Source of the DNA: Micractinium sp. NFX-FRZ
Taxonomy: Eukaryota > Chlorophyta > Trebouxiophyceae > Chlorellales > Chlorellaceae
NCBI GenBank assembly: GCA_029339195.1
Contig: JAPTJF010000083.1
Location: forward strand, 1 to 64,000
DNA length: 64,000 nt
Direction: 5' to 3'
Shown here: positions 12,118 through 22,699 of the stretch, in pieces
Position numbering within the stretch: the stretch's first letter is position 1
How the letters are laid out: every line of letters starts with the position of its first letter
The notes under the pieces: model-generated
Database searches by the model: none
What the model was told of the DNA's origin: nothing
What the model saw: the letters and a program-made list of their open reading frames with translations, nothing else
Program-made: the position numbers and the translations under genes

Positions 12118-12902
12118 CCTGCCTGGAGGTTTGTGCCATTAACAGTGTTGTACAGCTGTACAGCTGTCGCCTGCACACGCCGCGCCCCTCACATGCTTGC
12201 CGCCAAGGAAGAGTGCAAGGGGCGCTGGTGTTATGATGTGACATAAGTTTTATGCTGTAATATGGTGCGTAGCAAACCCCACTGCACGGCCCCCTTGTTA
12301 TACCTAGTCAGCTGATGCAAGGCAGCTCGCCCTGTCATGTGCTATACAGGCAGTCCCTCAATCTCGCTGCATTCACATGCCAGTGCTCAAGTGATTGGTA
12401 CATCGTGTATCGGCAAAAAGTACCGGGGTACAAAAATGGGCCCCGGCTGGTTGAGCAGAGGTAACGGCAGAAGCAGCGTGCAAGAGTGCGGAGCGGGGAG
12501 GAAATGGGGATGCACTTGGAACGCCCAGTGTGCGGCAGCAGGCCCTCCATACCACAAGGCCCTAGAAAAGGAGGGGCCAAGCAGCGCCGTCACTGGGAGC
12601 TGCGGCTGGGGCTGCTGGCGCTGCTGCAGCCACCAGCCAGATGTCGCAGGAGGAGGCGCAGGGGCGCTGTGGGCAGACGCCAACGCTGCTGCCCAGGCCA
12701 GCAAGCACACTGCGAACGGCACCGGCCGACCCTCTTGCCACCAGGCAGCGGCACCACTGGGAGGCTCCAGCTGGCACGCTCCAGGCAGTGCATGCCGGCC
12801 GAAAACCGTGCCACCAGGCCGCGGCGCCAGCGTCTTGCACCGGCACGCTGCAAACGTCAGTGCCAGCTGCTGCTCGTGCCCCCCAGCGGCGGCGAAAACC
12901 GG
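12118..12902. other. Convergent intergenic/3' UTR region
   Basis: Lies between the transporter (+) and SRP receptor beta (-), so it holds both 3' UTRs. No further gene seen. Confidence 0.6.
12256..12260 (+). promoter_or_regulatory. Putative TGTAA poly(A) signal of the transporter
   Basis: TGTAA lies about 140 bases after the stop at 12117, in an AT-richer patch. TGTAA is the usual poly(A) signal in green algae. Confidence 0.55.
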
Positions 12903-15779
12903 TCATGCCGATACGCAGCGGCGGATGAACGCCTCGACCTCCGCCACCCCTCCCTTGTCCACCGCTGCACGCACGGGAAGAGGGCAGCGGGCGCAGTTCA
13001 ACTGGCAGGATGAGGCCACCTGCTCTTGGGGCGGAGCAAGCAAGAGTGGGGAGGCTAAGCTGCGCACCCCCGCCCTCGTAGCACCACGCCGATGGCATGC
13101 ACCCGCCAGGCACGCTCGCTCGCTCCCCTGCGCTTTGAGCAACCAGGCTGTGCCTCTTCGGGCTGCCTGCCTGGCGGCCAGGCGGGCAGCTCACCCGACA
13201 CGCCAGCGGTGGCCAGCCGCACGCCTCGCGCCCGCGCGTGCGCCTCAAAAGTGAACGGCTCGCCGGGCACGCCCAGCTGCACCCCCGCGCCGCCAGCACC
13301 GCCGCCCACGTCGCTCAGGGCGCCGCGCGTGCTGCGAAGCTGCAGGGAGGGCAGGGGGCAGCACGCGTGGCAGTTTTTGGAGGCAGTAGCAGTGGTGCAA
13401 TCGCATGGAAGGCAAGTGTGCTCAGGCGGGGCTGCGTCAGCAATGCAGGGTGGCCGCAAGGCAGGGTGGCAGGCAGGGTGGGCAGGTTCTGGGCGTGCTG
13501 CAGCTCTGGGAGCAGCAGCACCACCTCCACGACTAGCAGAGCTTAGTTCTGCACCCGCATGGTTCACAGCCGTCGCTTCTTGGAGGACAACTCTGGTTGA
13601 GGATATACTCAATGAAGCAAGCAAACAACACAAGAGAAACCTGATCACCCTTTTCCAGGCGCTTGACGACACACTGTATGACGCCAATGAAGCACAACAC
13701 AACACGTCAGCACCCACCTGGTCCAACTCCTTCTCCAGCCGCTTGCGGATGAACTCCACAGTGTGCGCCTTGGTGCCCATGTCCTGCACAGGCGGGAGGC
13801 GAGCTTGGAGGGAATAGAGTGAGGAGCAGCAACGCACGAGGGCTCACAGTGTGGGCATTGCTGCCCATCCCTGCGCAGCGGGGTGGCGCAGTGATGGCTC
13901 ACGTTCCATTGCACTGGAAGACGAGACAGGTCTAGAGGGCTGCTGCTTCAGCAGAGGCCTTGGTTCCCATGTCAATCGACGAAGGCACGTGGTTGGGTGT
14001 GGGCAGACGTGAATGCCGCCAGCCAGCCAGCCAGCCAGCCAGGAGGCAAGCATGCAATCCATTACGCTATGATCCGGAAGCCAATGTTGTTCACATGAGC
14101 TAGCAACACGCCAGCAGGCACCAGCGGGCACCCCACCTGCTTGTTGCAGGCCAGCAGCAGGGGCACCCGGCGGCGGGCCAGCGCCGGGTGGGACAGCACC
14201 TCGTACAGCTGCCTGCAGGGGGGGTGGGAGCCGGCAGGCATAAGGGGTGCACAGGCAGGTGCAGGCAGGTGCAGGGAGGCAGCCCCAATACACTCTATAG
14301 CTAGTGAAACGCACTTTGGTGAAACCAATTGAAAAAGACGCCCGCTGTGCATGGCTCGTGGCGCATTGCTGCAAACAGACTAGACTAGGCAGCCCCAACA
14401 TACGGCATGCGCAACCAGCATGGCAAGGGAGGCAGGGGGGAGCCCAAGCGCACGACACGCGCTACCAGAACGGCAAGACAGCGCAGAGGGGAACCCTGTC
14501 GACATGGCACACGCACCGCCACCAGAAGGGCAAGGCGGTACCCACTCACTCTGCGGCCTCGGTCTTGCGCGGCATGAAGTCGACGCTGTCGATGACAAAC
14601 ACCACGCCCGCAGCGCGCTCAGCGTGGCGGTCCACCTGCCCCCGCACCCGCGGGTGCCCCGGGATGTCCACCACCTGCACCGGGCGCCTGCCAGACTCGC
14701 CGGCAGCCTGCAGGGGCGCCAGAGATGAGCAAGTGGAAGGGCCAGAGGTGCAAACGCCTGATGAAACCGTGCGCAGGACAGTGAGGAAGTGAAGGTGAGG
14801 ACAGGTGGTGATGAAGGGGTGAGTTGCCTGGGGTGTCCATTTCGCTGCACGGGGCACCTTGCCAGATTCGCCGGCAGCTGCGTTACGGTTCTCAGGAACA
14901 CCGGGAGGTAGAGAGGTGGAGCGAGATGGGCAGGCACTGTCAATCGGCTGCACGAGGGAGGTTGCTGGAGGCACCGGCGCCGGCTTCCCTTAAAAGTGCC
15001 TCGACAAGTGCCAGGGCAGTGGCCGCCTGCCTCCCTCCTCCCCCCCTTGTTTGCACCCTTGCTTCTTCTACATCCCGTCCCCCATATGGCCTTCCGCCCC
15101 GCTTGCCTTCCCCACGTCTTCTTCCTTCCAATGCCTGTCCCTACGCCTGTCCCCAATGCTGGCCTGCCCTGCACGCCGGCATGAGCTACCTTCTCGCCCC
15201 TTCCCCTCTGCTGCCCTCCTCCACCTGTGCCCCTGCCTCTTTGCCCACCTTCTCGCTTGCCAGCAGCCCCTCCGCCACATTGGCCTGCATCGAGGCCACG
15301 GTGCCCAGGTGGGTGCTGCCCTCGAGCAGCTGGTGGAACATCGTAGTCTTGCCCGAGTCGCAGGGGCCCACCAGGAGCACAGTGGAGCCGCCCGGGCGCG
15401 AGAACAAAAGCTTGAGCAGCGCTGCAGGGGAGGGAGCGCGGCGGCGAAAGCGGCAGCGGGGCATGTACGCATGAGCGCAGTTGGTGCTGTAAGCAGAGCG
15501 TCAACGGACGTTGCCAGGTGCAGCTGAGGCGCTGTGTCAACAACTATGTACAGCATTTCAACAAAACAAGCTGTGAGAAGGGCCTGCAGGCAGCAGCGGC
15601 AGCAGCAGCGGCGGCGGCGCGGCGCCAAGAGACACATACACTAGGTGCAGGCTCAGCTTGCACCTTGCGGCCGTGCACGCACCTACAACCAGCAGCACCG
15701 CGGCAATCGCCACCAGCACGGACAGCGTGCTAGAGCTGCCCAACACGGCGCCCAGCTGCTCCGTTTCGGCGCCCGCCAT
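12903..15779 (-). CDS. SRPRB: Signal recognition particle receptor subunit beta (GTPase)
   Basis: Exons (minus): 15779-15683, 15421-15249, 14707-14550, 14212-14137, 13783-13718, 13339-13195, 12964-12903, giving 258 residues, the usual size. An N-terminal membrane anchor (about residues 17-35, LSVLVAIAAVLLV) precedes a small GTPase domain: G1 GPCDSGKT (51-58), G3 DIPGH (104-108), G4 NKQD (166-169, split across the 14137/13783 junction). The C-terminus EVEAFIRRC matches the final helix of the family. The protein anchors the SRP receptor alpha subunit at the ER membrane during cotranslational targeting. It is divergent from NDUFB9 across 411 bases. Introns contain partial copies of exon edges, for example 14861-14882 resembling the 14707 acceptor region. 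Confidence 0.92.
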
Positions 15780-16190
15780 GGCTTCTATACTGCAGTGAGG
15801 GTCTCGGCGCGGGGTGTCGGCAGGGAAAAGACGGGGAGACGCCCGACAAGGGAGAGGACCAAAGAACACGCTCGGTCGTTCACACGGCCGATCGGGACGC
15901 GCCAAACTGTCTGGTTCTAGAGGATCGCAAGTATGTAGCCGATGGGGACTCCTAGAGCAAATGGAATGCTGGTGCCACGTAGCCAATTCGCGCAACCTCT
16001 TTCCAGGGCCCGCGCACTTCTCAAATCGCCACCCCGACCTGCGATTGTCGTGCGGCATTGAGGGCAGGCACGGGTGTGGGCAGCCGAGCTCCACCGCGCA
16101 GGGTTCAGTGCACACACGCGTGCAACGGGCGCTCGCGCGGCAGAGGACAGTTCTAGCAGCCAGACAAGTGCCTGAGCGGGGAGGGCCACC
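15780..16190. promoter_or_regulatory. Divergent promoter region, SRPRB / NDUFB9
   Basis: 411 bases between the two start codons, which face apart. It must hold both promoters and 5' UTRs. I see no clear TATA box. Confidence 0.5.
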
Positions 16191-17670
16191 ATGGCCACCG
16201 CTGTCCAGCGGCTGAGGGCCATTCACCTCTACCGGCACGGCCTGAAGAACATGCTGAGCTGGGCTGTGCGCCGGGAGGTGTTCTACGTCGAGGTGAGCCG
16301 CGCTGAACGGGTGCATGGAGAGCCGGCGGTGGCGGTGGCAGTGGCGCGGCACTGGCGGCGGCGGCGCTCCAGCCCAGTTGCATTGTGTACAAAGAAACAG
16401 TGTGCTTTCTGTGCTGCAGGCGGAGAAGCTCCGGGCAGAGTTTGAGCACCTGAAGACGCTGGTGAGAAGGGGAGTGATTCAGTCAGGCTGCCGTTGCATA
16501 CCGCTGGGCGCAGCAGCAATTAGCAGCGGCAGGACCGGCAGCAGCACACAGGGGCTGCGCTCAGAGCTTGCTTGGAGAAGGCAGCACGTGCATGCAGCAG
16601 GGGCAGCAGGAGGGACAGTACGGAGCACGATGGGCGGCCCTGCTTCCTAGCTGCGGCAGCATCTCCAAACACTTTCCCTGCACAGCTCAGCTCCAGGTAC
16701 CTGTCAGCTCATAGTCTGGCCAGGATGCTCTGCCCAGACGCAGTGCGCAGCGGCGGCGCAGAAAAGCAGCTGCAGCTGCTGCAGCAGGGGATCCCGCACT
16801 GGCCAGCACCAGCCAGCACCAGCCTAGCAGCACTGACTCTCAGCAGCTTGCAGCCAGCAGCGCACCTGGTCTGGCCGGGGCGCCCCAACCCTGTGGCCTG
16901 GCTGGTTGCTGCCGTGATGCTCGCTATAACATGCATGCCGCACTCCTCCTCCCCTGCTTTTCTCTGTACTGCCCGACGAACCCACCCGGTCCCTGGCTGG
17001 CCGTGCCGTGGCCGCCACGCGCTGCCGCCAACATGCTGGCCCCTGCTTGCCTTGTTCTTTCCTCCCCCACCGCCGCAGGACGACCCCATCCAAATTGACC
17101 GCGCCCTTGAGAAGGGGGAGGCTAAGCTGAGGGAGCACACGCACCCCGACCCCTACATTGGTGCGCTCGCCGCCGCAGCAGCCCGCCTTCCTGCTGCCGC
17201 TCTGTTCCTGCTCCCAACAGAGCTGCTGCTGCATTCATGCACGGCGCTGTTGGCCCTTGCGTGCACACGTGCTACTCGACCTTTACGTTTATGCGCCCGC
17301 CGCCGCCGCCGCCGCCACCGCCGCTGCTGCTGGCGTCACCCCTTCATCGCGCATGCACTCCAGCGTGTGTTGCCACCGCCTGTTCTCCTCTCTGTCTGCT
17401 GTGGTCCCTGCTGCCTCTCATCCCCACAAGCAGGCACCAATGCCCTGCTGCCCGCCGTGCGCCCTGCACTGCCCTGCTCTGCCCCCTGCTGCACCGCTTG
17501 GTCTTGGCCCACGTGCGGTGCACAACTGAGGTGTACCACCCTTTTTGTGCCCTGCCCTGCCCCGCCCTGCAGTGCCGTACCGCCCGGGCGGCTCCCTGTA
17601 CGCGCGCAACCCGCCCTTTGACCCGTCTGTCCACATAGCCATGGACTTCGGGCGGGAGGGCGGCCACTGA
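16191..17670 (+). CDS. NDUFB9: Mitochondrial complex I subunit B22 (NDUFB9-like, LYR family)
   Basis: Exons: 16191-16292, 16420-16461, 17079-17160, 17573-17670, giving 107 residues, close to plant B22. The LYR-family motif appears as HLYRHGLKNML, followed by FYVEAEKLRAEFE, then the family-typical HPDPYIVPYRPGGS and a C-terminal MDFGREGG. The protein is an accessory subunit of NADH:ubiquinone oxidoreductase in the inner mitochondrial membrane. The start is the first ATG in a good context (gccaccATGG). All four joins keep phase. Introns 2 (617 bases) and 3 (412 bases) are long compared with the exons. Confidence 0.93.
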
Positions 17671-19676
17671 GCCCCCCGCTGGCCGGCCGGAATGCCTGCC
17701 TGCTGCCTGCCTGGCCCCCGTTTGGGGGGGAGGGAGGCCACCTGGCCCTGTTGGTGACTCCACAGCCCGGCCCCTTTGCAGCTGCGCACGGCACTGGGGC
17801 GGCAGCGGCAGCCTGACGGCTGCCTCCCCCCCTTGCTCCCCCACCCCACCCCACCCCTTTCTGTTCCTCATTCCTGCCTTGCTGCCTGATATGAGCGCCG
17901 TTGCTGGCAGACCTGTAAAGTGGCACCACGAGCCGAGGACCAGGCAGGCTGCTCTCCGTGCTGGCTGGCTGATCCAAACAAGCACGCGGCAGGGAGTGCC
18001 AGTGCGCTCGGTGCTTGCTGGCTGGGGCTCTGCACGCCTTACTGCACTGCGGGGGTTGCCAGCCAGGCACCTGTGCTGCCTGGCTTGAAGGACGCGTGGA
18101 GCGTGCTGTCAAGGGTGGCGGTGCCAGGTGCCACAGCATGCACAGCAGCCCAGTCGCACTGCAAGGCGACGGCTCACGTTCCGCAATGCCTGGCGCTCGG
18201 TCGTGCCTCACCTCACTTCCCTTTGGCAGCCAAGCGCCCGTCTTTTCTGTCCCTCAGAGCCGCGCATCAATTGGCGCTTACATGAGCGCAGACAGAGTAG
18301 CGGGGTGGACGGGCAGAGCAGGGGCAAGTGAAGGGCTATCGTAGCACAAAGTGCTTCCAAGAAGTCAAAAAACAGAGGGTGTTGTGCCTATGTGCGTGTG
18401 TGTTGGGGGCGCAAGAATGGCGGGGGAAGGGGGGGGGCGGCAACAGCAAAGGGGCAGGCACGGGGGAGGGGCTTGGCGGGCACCGCAGCGAGTGGCGCGA
18501 GGGCAGGGGCACCTGCCGCTGCTGGTGATGCTGCCAGCCCGACGGCAGAGGGCGCTGCGGGGTCCCTGGGGGAAAAAAGAATATAATAGAATAGTCTACA
18601 TACGATGGGGGGCGGGCATTGGAAGGGGCAGTGCGGCGTCTGAAAAAATGTGGGGGCAGGGGGCAAAGGGAGATCGGGGTGGCAGTGCGGATGGAGAGAG
18701 GGGCTGGGGGGGGGGGGCGGCAGGCGTACGAGGGCAGTGGGTCAGGGAGGTGGTTGGGGCGGAGGGCCGGCGAGCACGGGGAGCGCCTGCAGCCTCTTCT
18801 TTCCTTGGGCGGGGCGTGAAAAGAGGCGTTGACGAAGGAGGGGAGGCAAGCGGGGGGGCAGGGGAGGGGGGACGAGAGGCGGGCAGTGGCAGAGAGGCCG
18901 ATGGGGGAGATGCAAGGGGATTGGACAGAACAAGGGGGGAACAACTAGTATTGTGCAGAATGTGGCATGCCGCAGGCCTGGGCCCTGGGCGAGTGCAAGG
19001 CAAGGAGCGGGGGGGGGGGGGGCAAGGAGATGATACCAGGACCAGGCAGCGGCACCCGTGCCACTCAAGAGTAGGCCCAACCAGAACAACAGCAAAACGA
19101 GCAGCGCGGCTGGCAAGGGTTGCTTGCCGCGGAGGGTGTGTGTGGATCAGTGCACAGAAAACAATAGGGGGGGATTACGTGGGGCGCGCAGCCGGAAGGC
19201 AGCCGGGCCGGGGAGGGACGGAAGAAGCACGGGACAGGCAGGCGGCAGGCAACCAGGCAGGCAACCAGCCAATCAGTTCGTGCCAGTTTGCTGGGGCACA
19301 CAATCGCTTCTAGTTCACTCGTCTCTAACATCTGCTTAGGGGGCGGGAGGGCGGTGCAAGGAAGGCTGCAGCTGCACCTTCAAGGGTGCAGGGTGCTGGG
19401 CTTGCGTGGTTGGGCGGAAACGGTGCGGGACGGCGGGTTGTGCCGCCCAGCCAGAGGGGCCTGGCAGCCCTATTGCATGCCCTGTCGCCAGGTTGGCAAG
19501 GGGCTCCCAGTGCAGTCGAAGCATGCGTGCTGCGATGAGGATGGGGCGAGCAGACGTGGCCCGCTGCACCTGCTTTGCAGCAACCGCTGCAGGGCTGGCG
19601 TGCTTGGAGCGAGTGGTGCTACGACCGGGCTGGCGGCAGCGACGCCGGCGGCAGCCGTGAGGTGCGTGGGCGCTCG
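17671..19676. other. Convergent intergenic region, strongly G-rich on + strand
   Basis: About 2 kb between NDUFB9 (+) and the SH2-like gene (-). From about 18400 to 19030 the plus strand is markedly purine/G-rich, with runs of G of up to about 13 near 18707-18717 and 19008-19021. Long open frames here (for example 18351-19313) are low-complexity Gly/Arg/Ala and look like by-products of composition. No gene supported. Confidence 0.6.
17914..17918 (+). promoter_or_regulatory. Putative TGTAA poly(A) signal of NDUFB9
   Basis: TGTAA about 245 bases after the stop at 17670. Confidence 0.45.
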
Positions 19677-22600
19677 TCACGCCAGAGGCTCCGGCTGCAA
19701 CCACGGTTGGCGTGCATGCTGCTGCCGCCCTCCCGCTTCCGTCGCTTCAGCTGCCGCGCCGGCTTCCCGCCCCGCTGCCGCTGCCGCCGCTGCTTCCGCC
19801 GCCGCCGCCTCCTGCTTCTGCAGCAGCAGCTGCCCCAGGGCTTCGTCTCTCAGCGCGGCCAGCTGCGCCGTCGAGGGGCGCTGCGGCGGGGCCAGGCTCT
19901 TGAAGGCTTGAATGGTGGGCATGAGCTGGCCGGTGGTGGTGTCCAGGAAATGCTTGGTGTGGCGCATGCGGCGCAGGCAGCCCTGCAGCAGGGGGCGGGG
20001 AGAGTGAGTGGTATGGGCGGGGCAAGGGAGTGAGGGCTGCCAGCTTCAGGGGTCAGGCAGGCAGTACTGGAACGGAGCATTGGGCGGCAGGCGCAGTGCG
20101 GCCAACAGTGGCCCAACGCTCTACCTGCACACCTTACATCCTGAGCACTCCCCTCCAGCACTGCGCCCTCCCCAGCATTGCTGTCTGAATGACTTCTCAG
20201 CTTCCGCGCTGCTTTGGTTGGGACTGCAACGCCTTCTGTGTTCCTGTTGGGGAAGCTCTGCACTCCCAACACGCCCACTGGCGTGCGCCCTCGCCCGCCC
20301 CCGCTGCACCAACCCAGCACACGCGCGCCGCTCACCCACAGCCCGCCGTGCGCGCGCAGCGAGGCGTTGGGCACGTACACGTGCGCCACCGCCCCCTCCC
20401 GCCGCTTCTGGTACTCTGGCATCCACGGCTGCTGGGCCATTTCGTACGCAGCACCCGCCAGCTGGGCGGCCGACACCGAAGAGAAGTAGCTCTCTGGGGT
20501 GCGGTGCTCCTCTGCAGGCCGGCGCACGAATGGGGGCGGCGGGAAAGCAAAAGTGTGGGCTGCTGCGGTGAGCAGAGGAGAAGTAGCCAGCCGGAGGGTG
20601 GGGCCCGGCCAGGCACGGCGACGGGGTGTTGGCGGGCAGCCAGCTGCCGCCCGCAGAGGCGCAATCACAAGCACGTGCGCAAGCTCCTCTTCACTACACA
20701 CAGAAAGGTGGCAAGTTGCGCACCGCATCACTGCACACAGAAAGGTGGCAAGCAAGTTGTCAATTGCGCACCTGGCAGCCTGGCCCTGTCGGGCCGCAGA
20801 GACACGATGACGCCGCCCACCTCCATGCCCAGGCGCACCATGAAGGTGCCCTGCACAGCACAGCAGGGCACAGCACAGCACGCGGAGCATGAGGTCAGGG
20901 CGCCGCACAGCGCAGCGCAGCAGGCAGTGCAGCATGTGGGGACGGGGCCCGAATCGGCACACGCCCACCCGGCGTGCGGTGCGGCACGACCCTCCCCCCC
21001 GCAGAGCCCGCCGGTGGGGTGGCAAGGCGCTGGGAGTTCTTGCGCCCAGCGCGGCGCCCAGCACCCGCAATGCGACCGCGGCGCTCCCCGCCCCACCAAA
21101 AACACCCGCGACCCTACGGCCGGCCAGCCAGCCAGCGCGGCCCCAGTCCACTCCGGCGACGCGGCACGCCCGCACCTTTGGGCGGCGGAACAGCGTGGCG
21201 ACGGCTGTGTTGCGCGTGATGTCAAACCCGGACACCAGGCGCGGCTCCTCCTGCTCCCACTCCTCCCGCAGGATGCGCAGCGTGTCCAGGTGGCTGCACC
21301 GCCAGGTGGCAGGGGGCGCCAGGGTGGCAGGGGGGTGAAGTTAGTGGGTGCTGGGCGGCCCGGCGCGTCCAGGTGACAGGGGGGGTAGTGAGTGCTGGGT
21401 GCCGGGCACCCCGGCGCGTCCAGGCAGCGGCACCGCCAGGCGGCAGGGCTCTGGAGCAGTTGGCACGCTTCGTGCGGGCGCAAGGTGGGCAGGCAACGGT
21501 GCGGGGCTGTGCCTACACTGGAAGGCGACACAGGCGGCGGCGCTGACGGGACGGCGTCGGGTGCGGAAGGTGAACAGGCAGCGGCGGTACTGCCGCCTCA
21601 CTGTGTGCGGCCAGGTGCAGGGCACACAGCACCGGTGGCACCACACAGCCTACTGCCCGCTGACTCCCCTGCTCTGGTCCAACTTGGTTGGCTGCCAAAC
21701 CAGCGCACCTCTGCAGCCACCACAAGAAGTATTTGTAGCGCCAGGCGGGCGCGCCGACCGCCGACAGCCGCTGCAGTTGCTCCTGCGCCGCCGGCTGCAG
21801 GAGCTGTTGCTGCTGCTGAGCACGCTGCTGCTCCTGCTGCTGCTGTTGTTGCTGCTGCACTTTGCCGCCGCCGCCGGCTGTCGCCTTTGAGGCGCCATGC
21901 AGGCAGCGCGCCAGCGAGGCAGCGGCCGTGAGCGGGAAGCCGGCGTGGCAGGCAAGCTGTTGGAGCTCAGCCACTGTGAGCGGGCGCTTGAACCCCGCCT
22001 GGGCGTACACCTTGGTGACGCCGGCGTAAAAGGCGGGCAGCGTGACCCGCGGACGCCGCAGCGTGATGACGTAGCACAGGAGGTGCTGCGTGCGGCGGCG
22101 GACCTGCACGGGATGTTCGACGGCGGGCGGCGGGCGGGCGGAGGACGGGCGGGTGGGCGTGAGACGCAGCGGGCACGCAGGCATCAGACTCGCAGGCGCG
22201 GCGCGGTGGGGCTTGGCTATCCCCGCCAGGTGCTGTGCGCCAGGGCAATTCATGGAGCAGTACAAGCGGGTCTGTGAACAGCTGCCGGACACGCGGCCGC
22301 CGGCGCAGCGCGGGCAACGCCGCCTGCCTTCTGCGCCGGCTAGCGCGCCACAAACACGGCCTAGTGGGCCCTCCGCTCCCCCCACCTCTGCAAAGTACAG
22401 GCAGCTGGCCCAGCGCACCTGCACCCACACCATCCCGTCCAGGCTGAGGTAGAAGAGGGCCGCCGCCGTGCTCAGCAGCCCCAGGACCACGAGAACCATG
22501 ACCATTAGCACAAGAGGTTCCTGCGGGAGCAACAGGGGCGGTGCTGAGGGCCTACAAGGGTGCGAAGCGGGAGTGGTGCCGGTCTGCCCTCCGTGCGGTG

Positions 22601-22699
22601 CCTCCGTCTGCCTTGCCCGGCCCGCCACCGGCCACTCACTGTGGTCCAAAGCCAATATAGGAGAAAACGCGTGCTGCTGAGCGTTGGCAGAAACACCAT
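19677..22699 (-). CDS. Membrane-anchored protein with STAT-type linker and SH2-like domain
   Basis: Exons (minus): 22699-22640, 22520-22419, 22103-21709, 21293-21176, 20850-20772, 20511-20336, 19982-19677; all phases agree and give 411 residues. Residues 21-46 are one strong membrane segment (LVLMVMVLVVLGLLSTAAALF). A helical part follows (RPLTVAELQQLA) with a poly-Gln stretch (encoded about 21800-21860). Then WRYKYFLWWLQ and LREEWEQ align in order and spacing with the STAT linker helices. Next come GFDITRNTAVATLF and PKGTFMVRLG..VGGVIVS, the SH2 pattern: helix A, then strand B with the phosphotyrosine Arg (about 231), then strand C. A later VAHVYV resembles strand D. The C-tail is Ala/Glu-rich. 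STAT-type linker-SH2 proteins are known in plants; a TM anchor is unexpected. The assignment rests on motif reading only. Confidence 0.6.

Noticed and set aside
16572..17621. Plus-strand open frame of 349 codons over the NDUFB9 introns
   Set aside because: Overlaps NDUFB9 exons in another frame and has no domain; it is intronic sequence open by high GC.
18351..19313. Long plus-strand open frame of 320 codons
   Set aside because: Gly/Arg/Ala low-complexity product of the G-rich tract, no start context, no domain, no splice logic.
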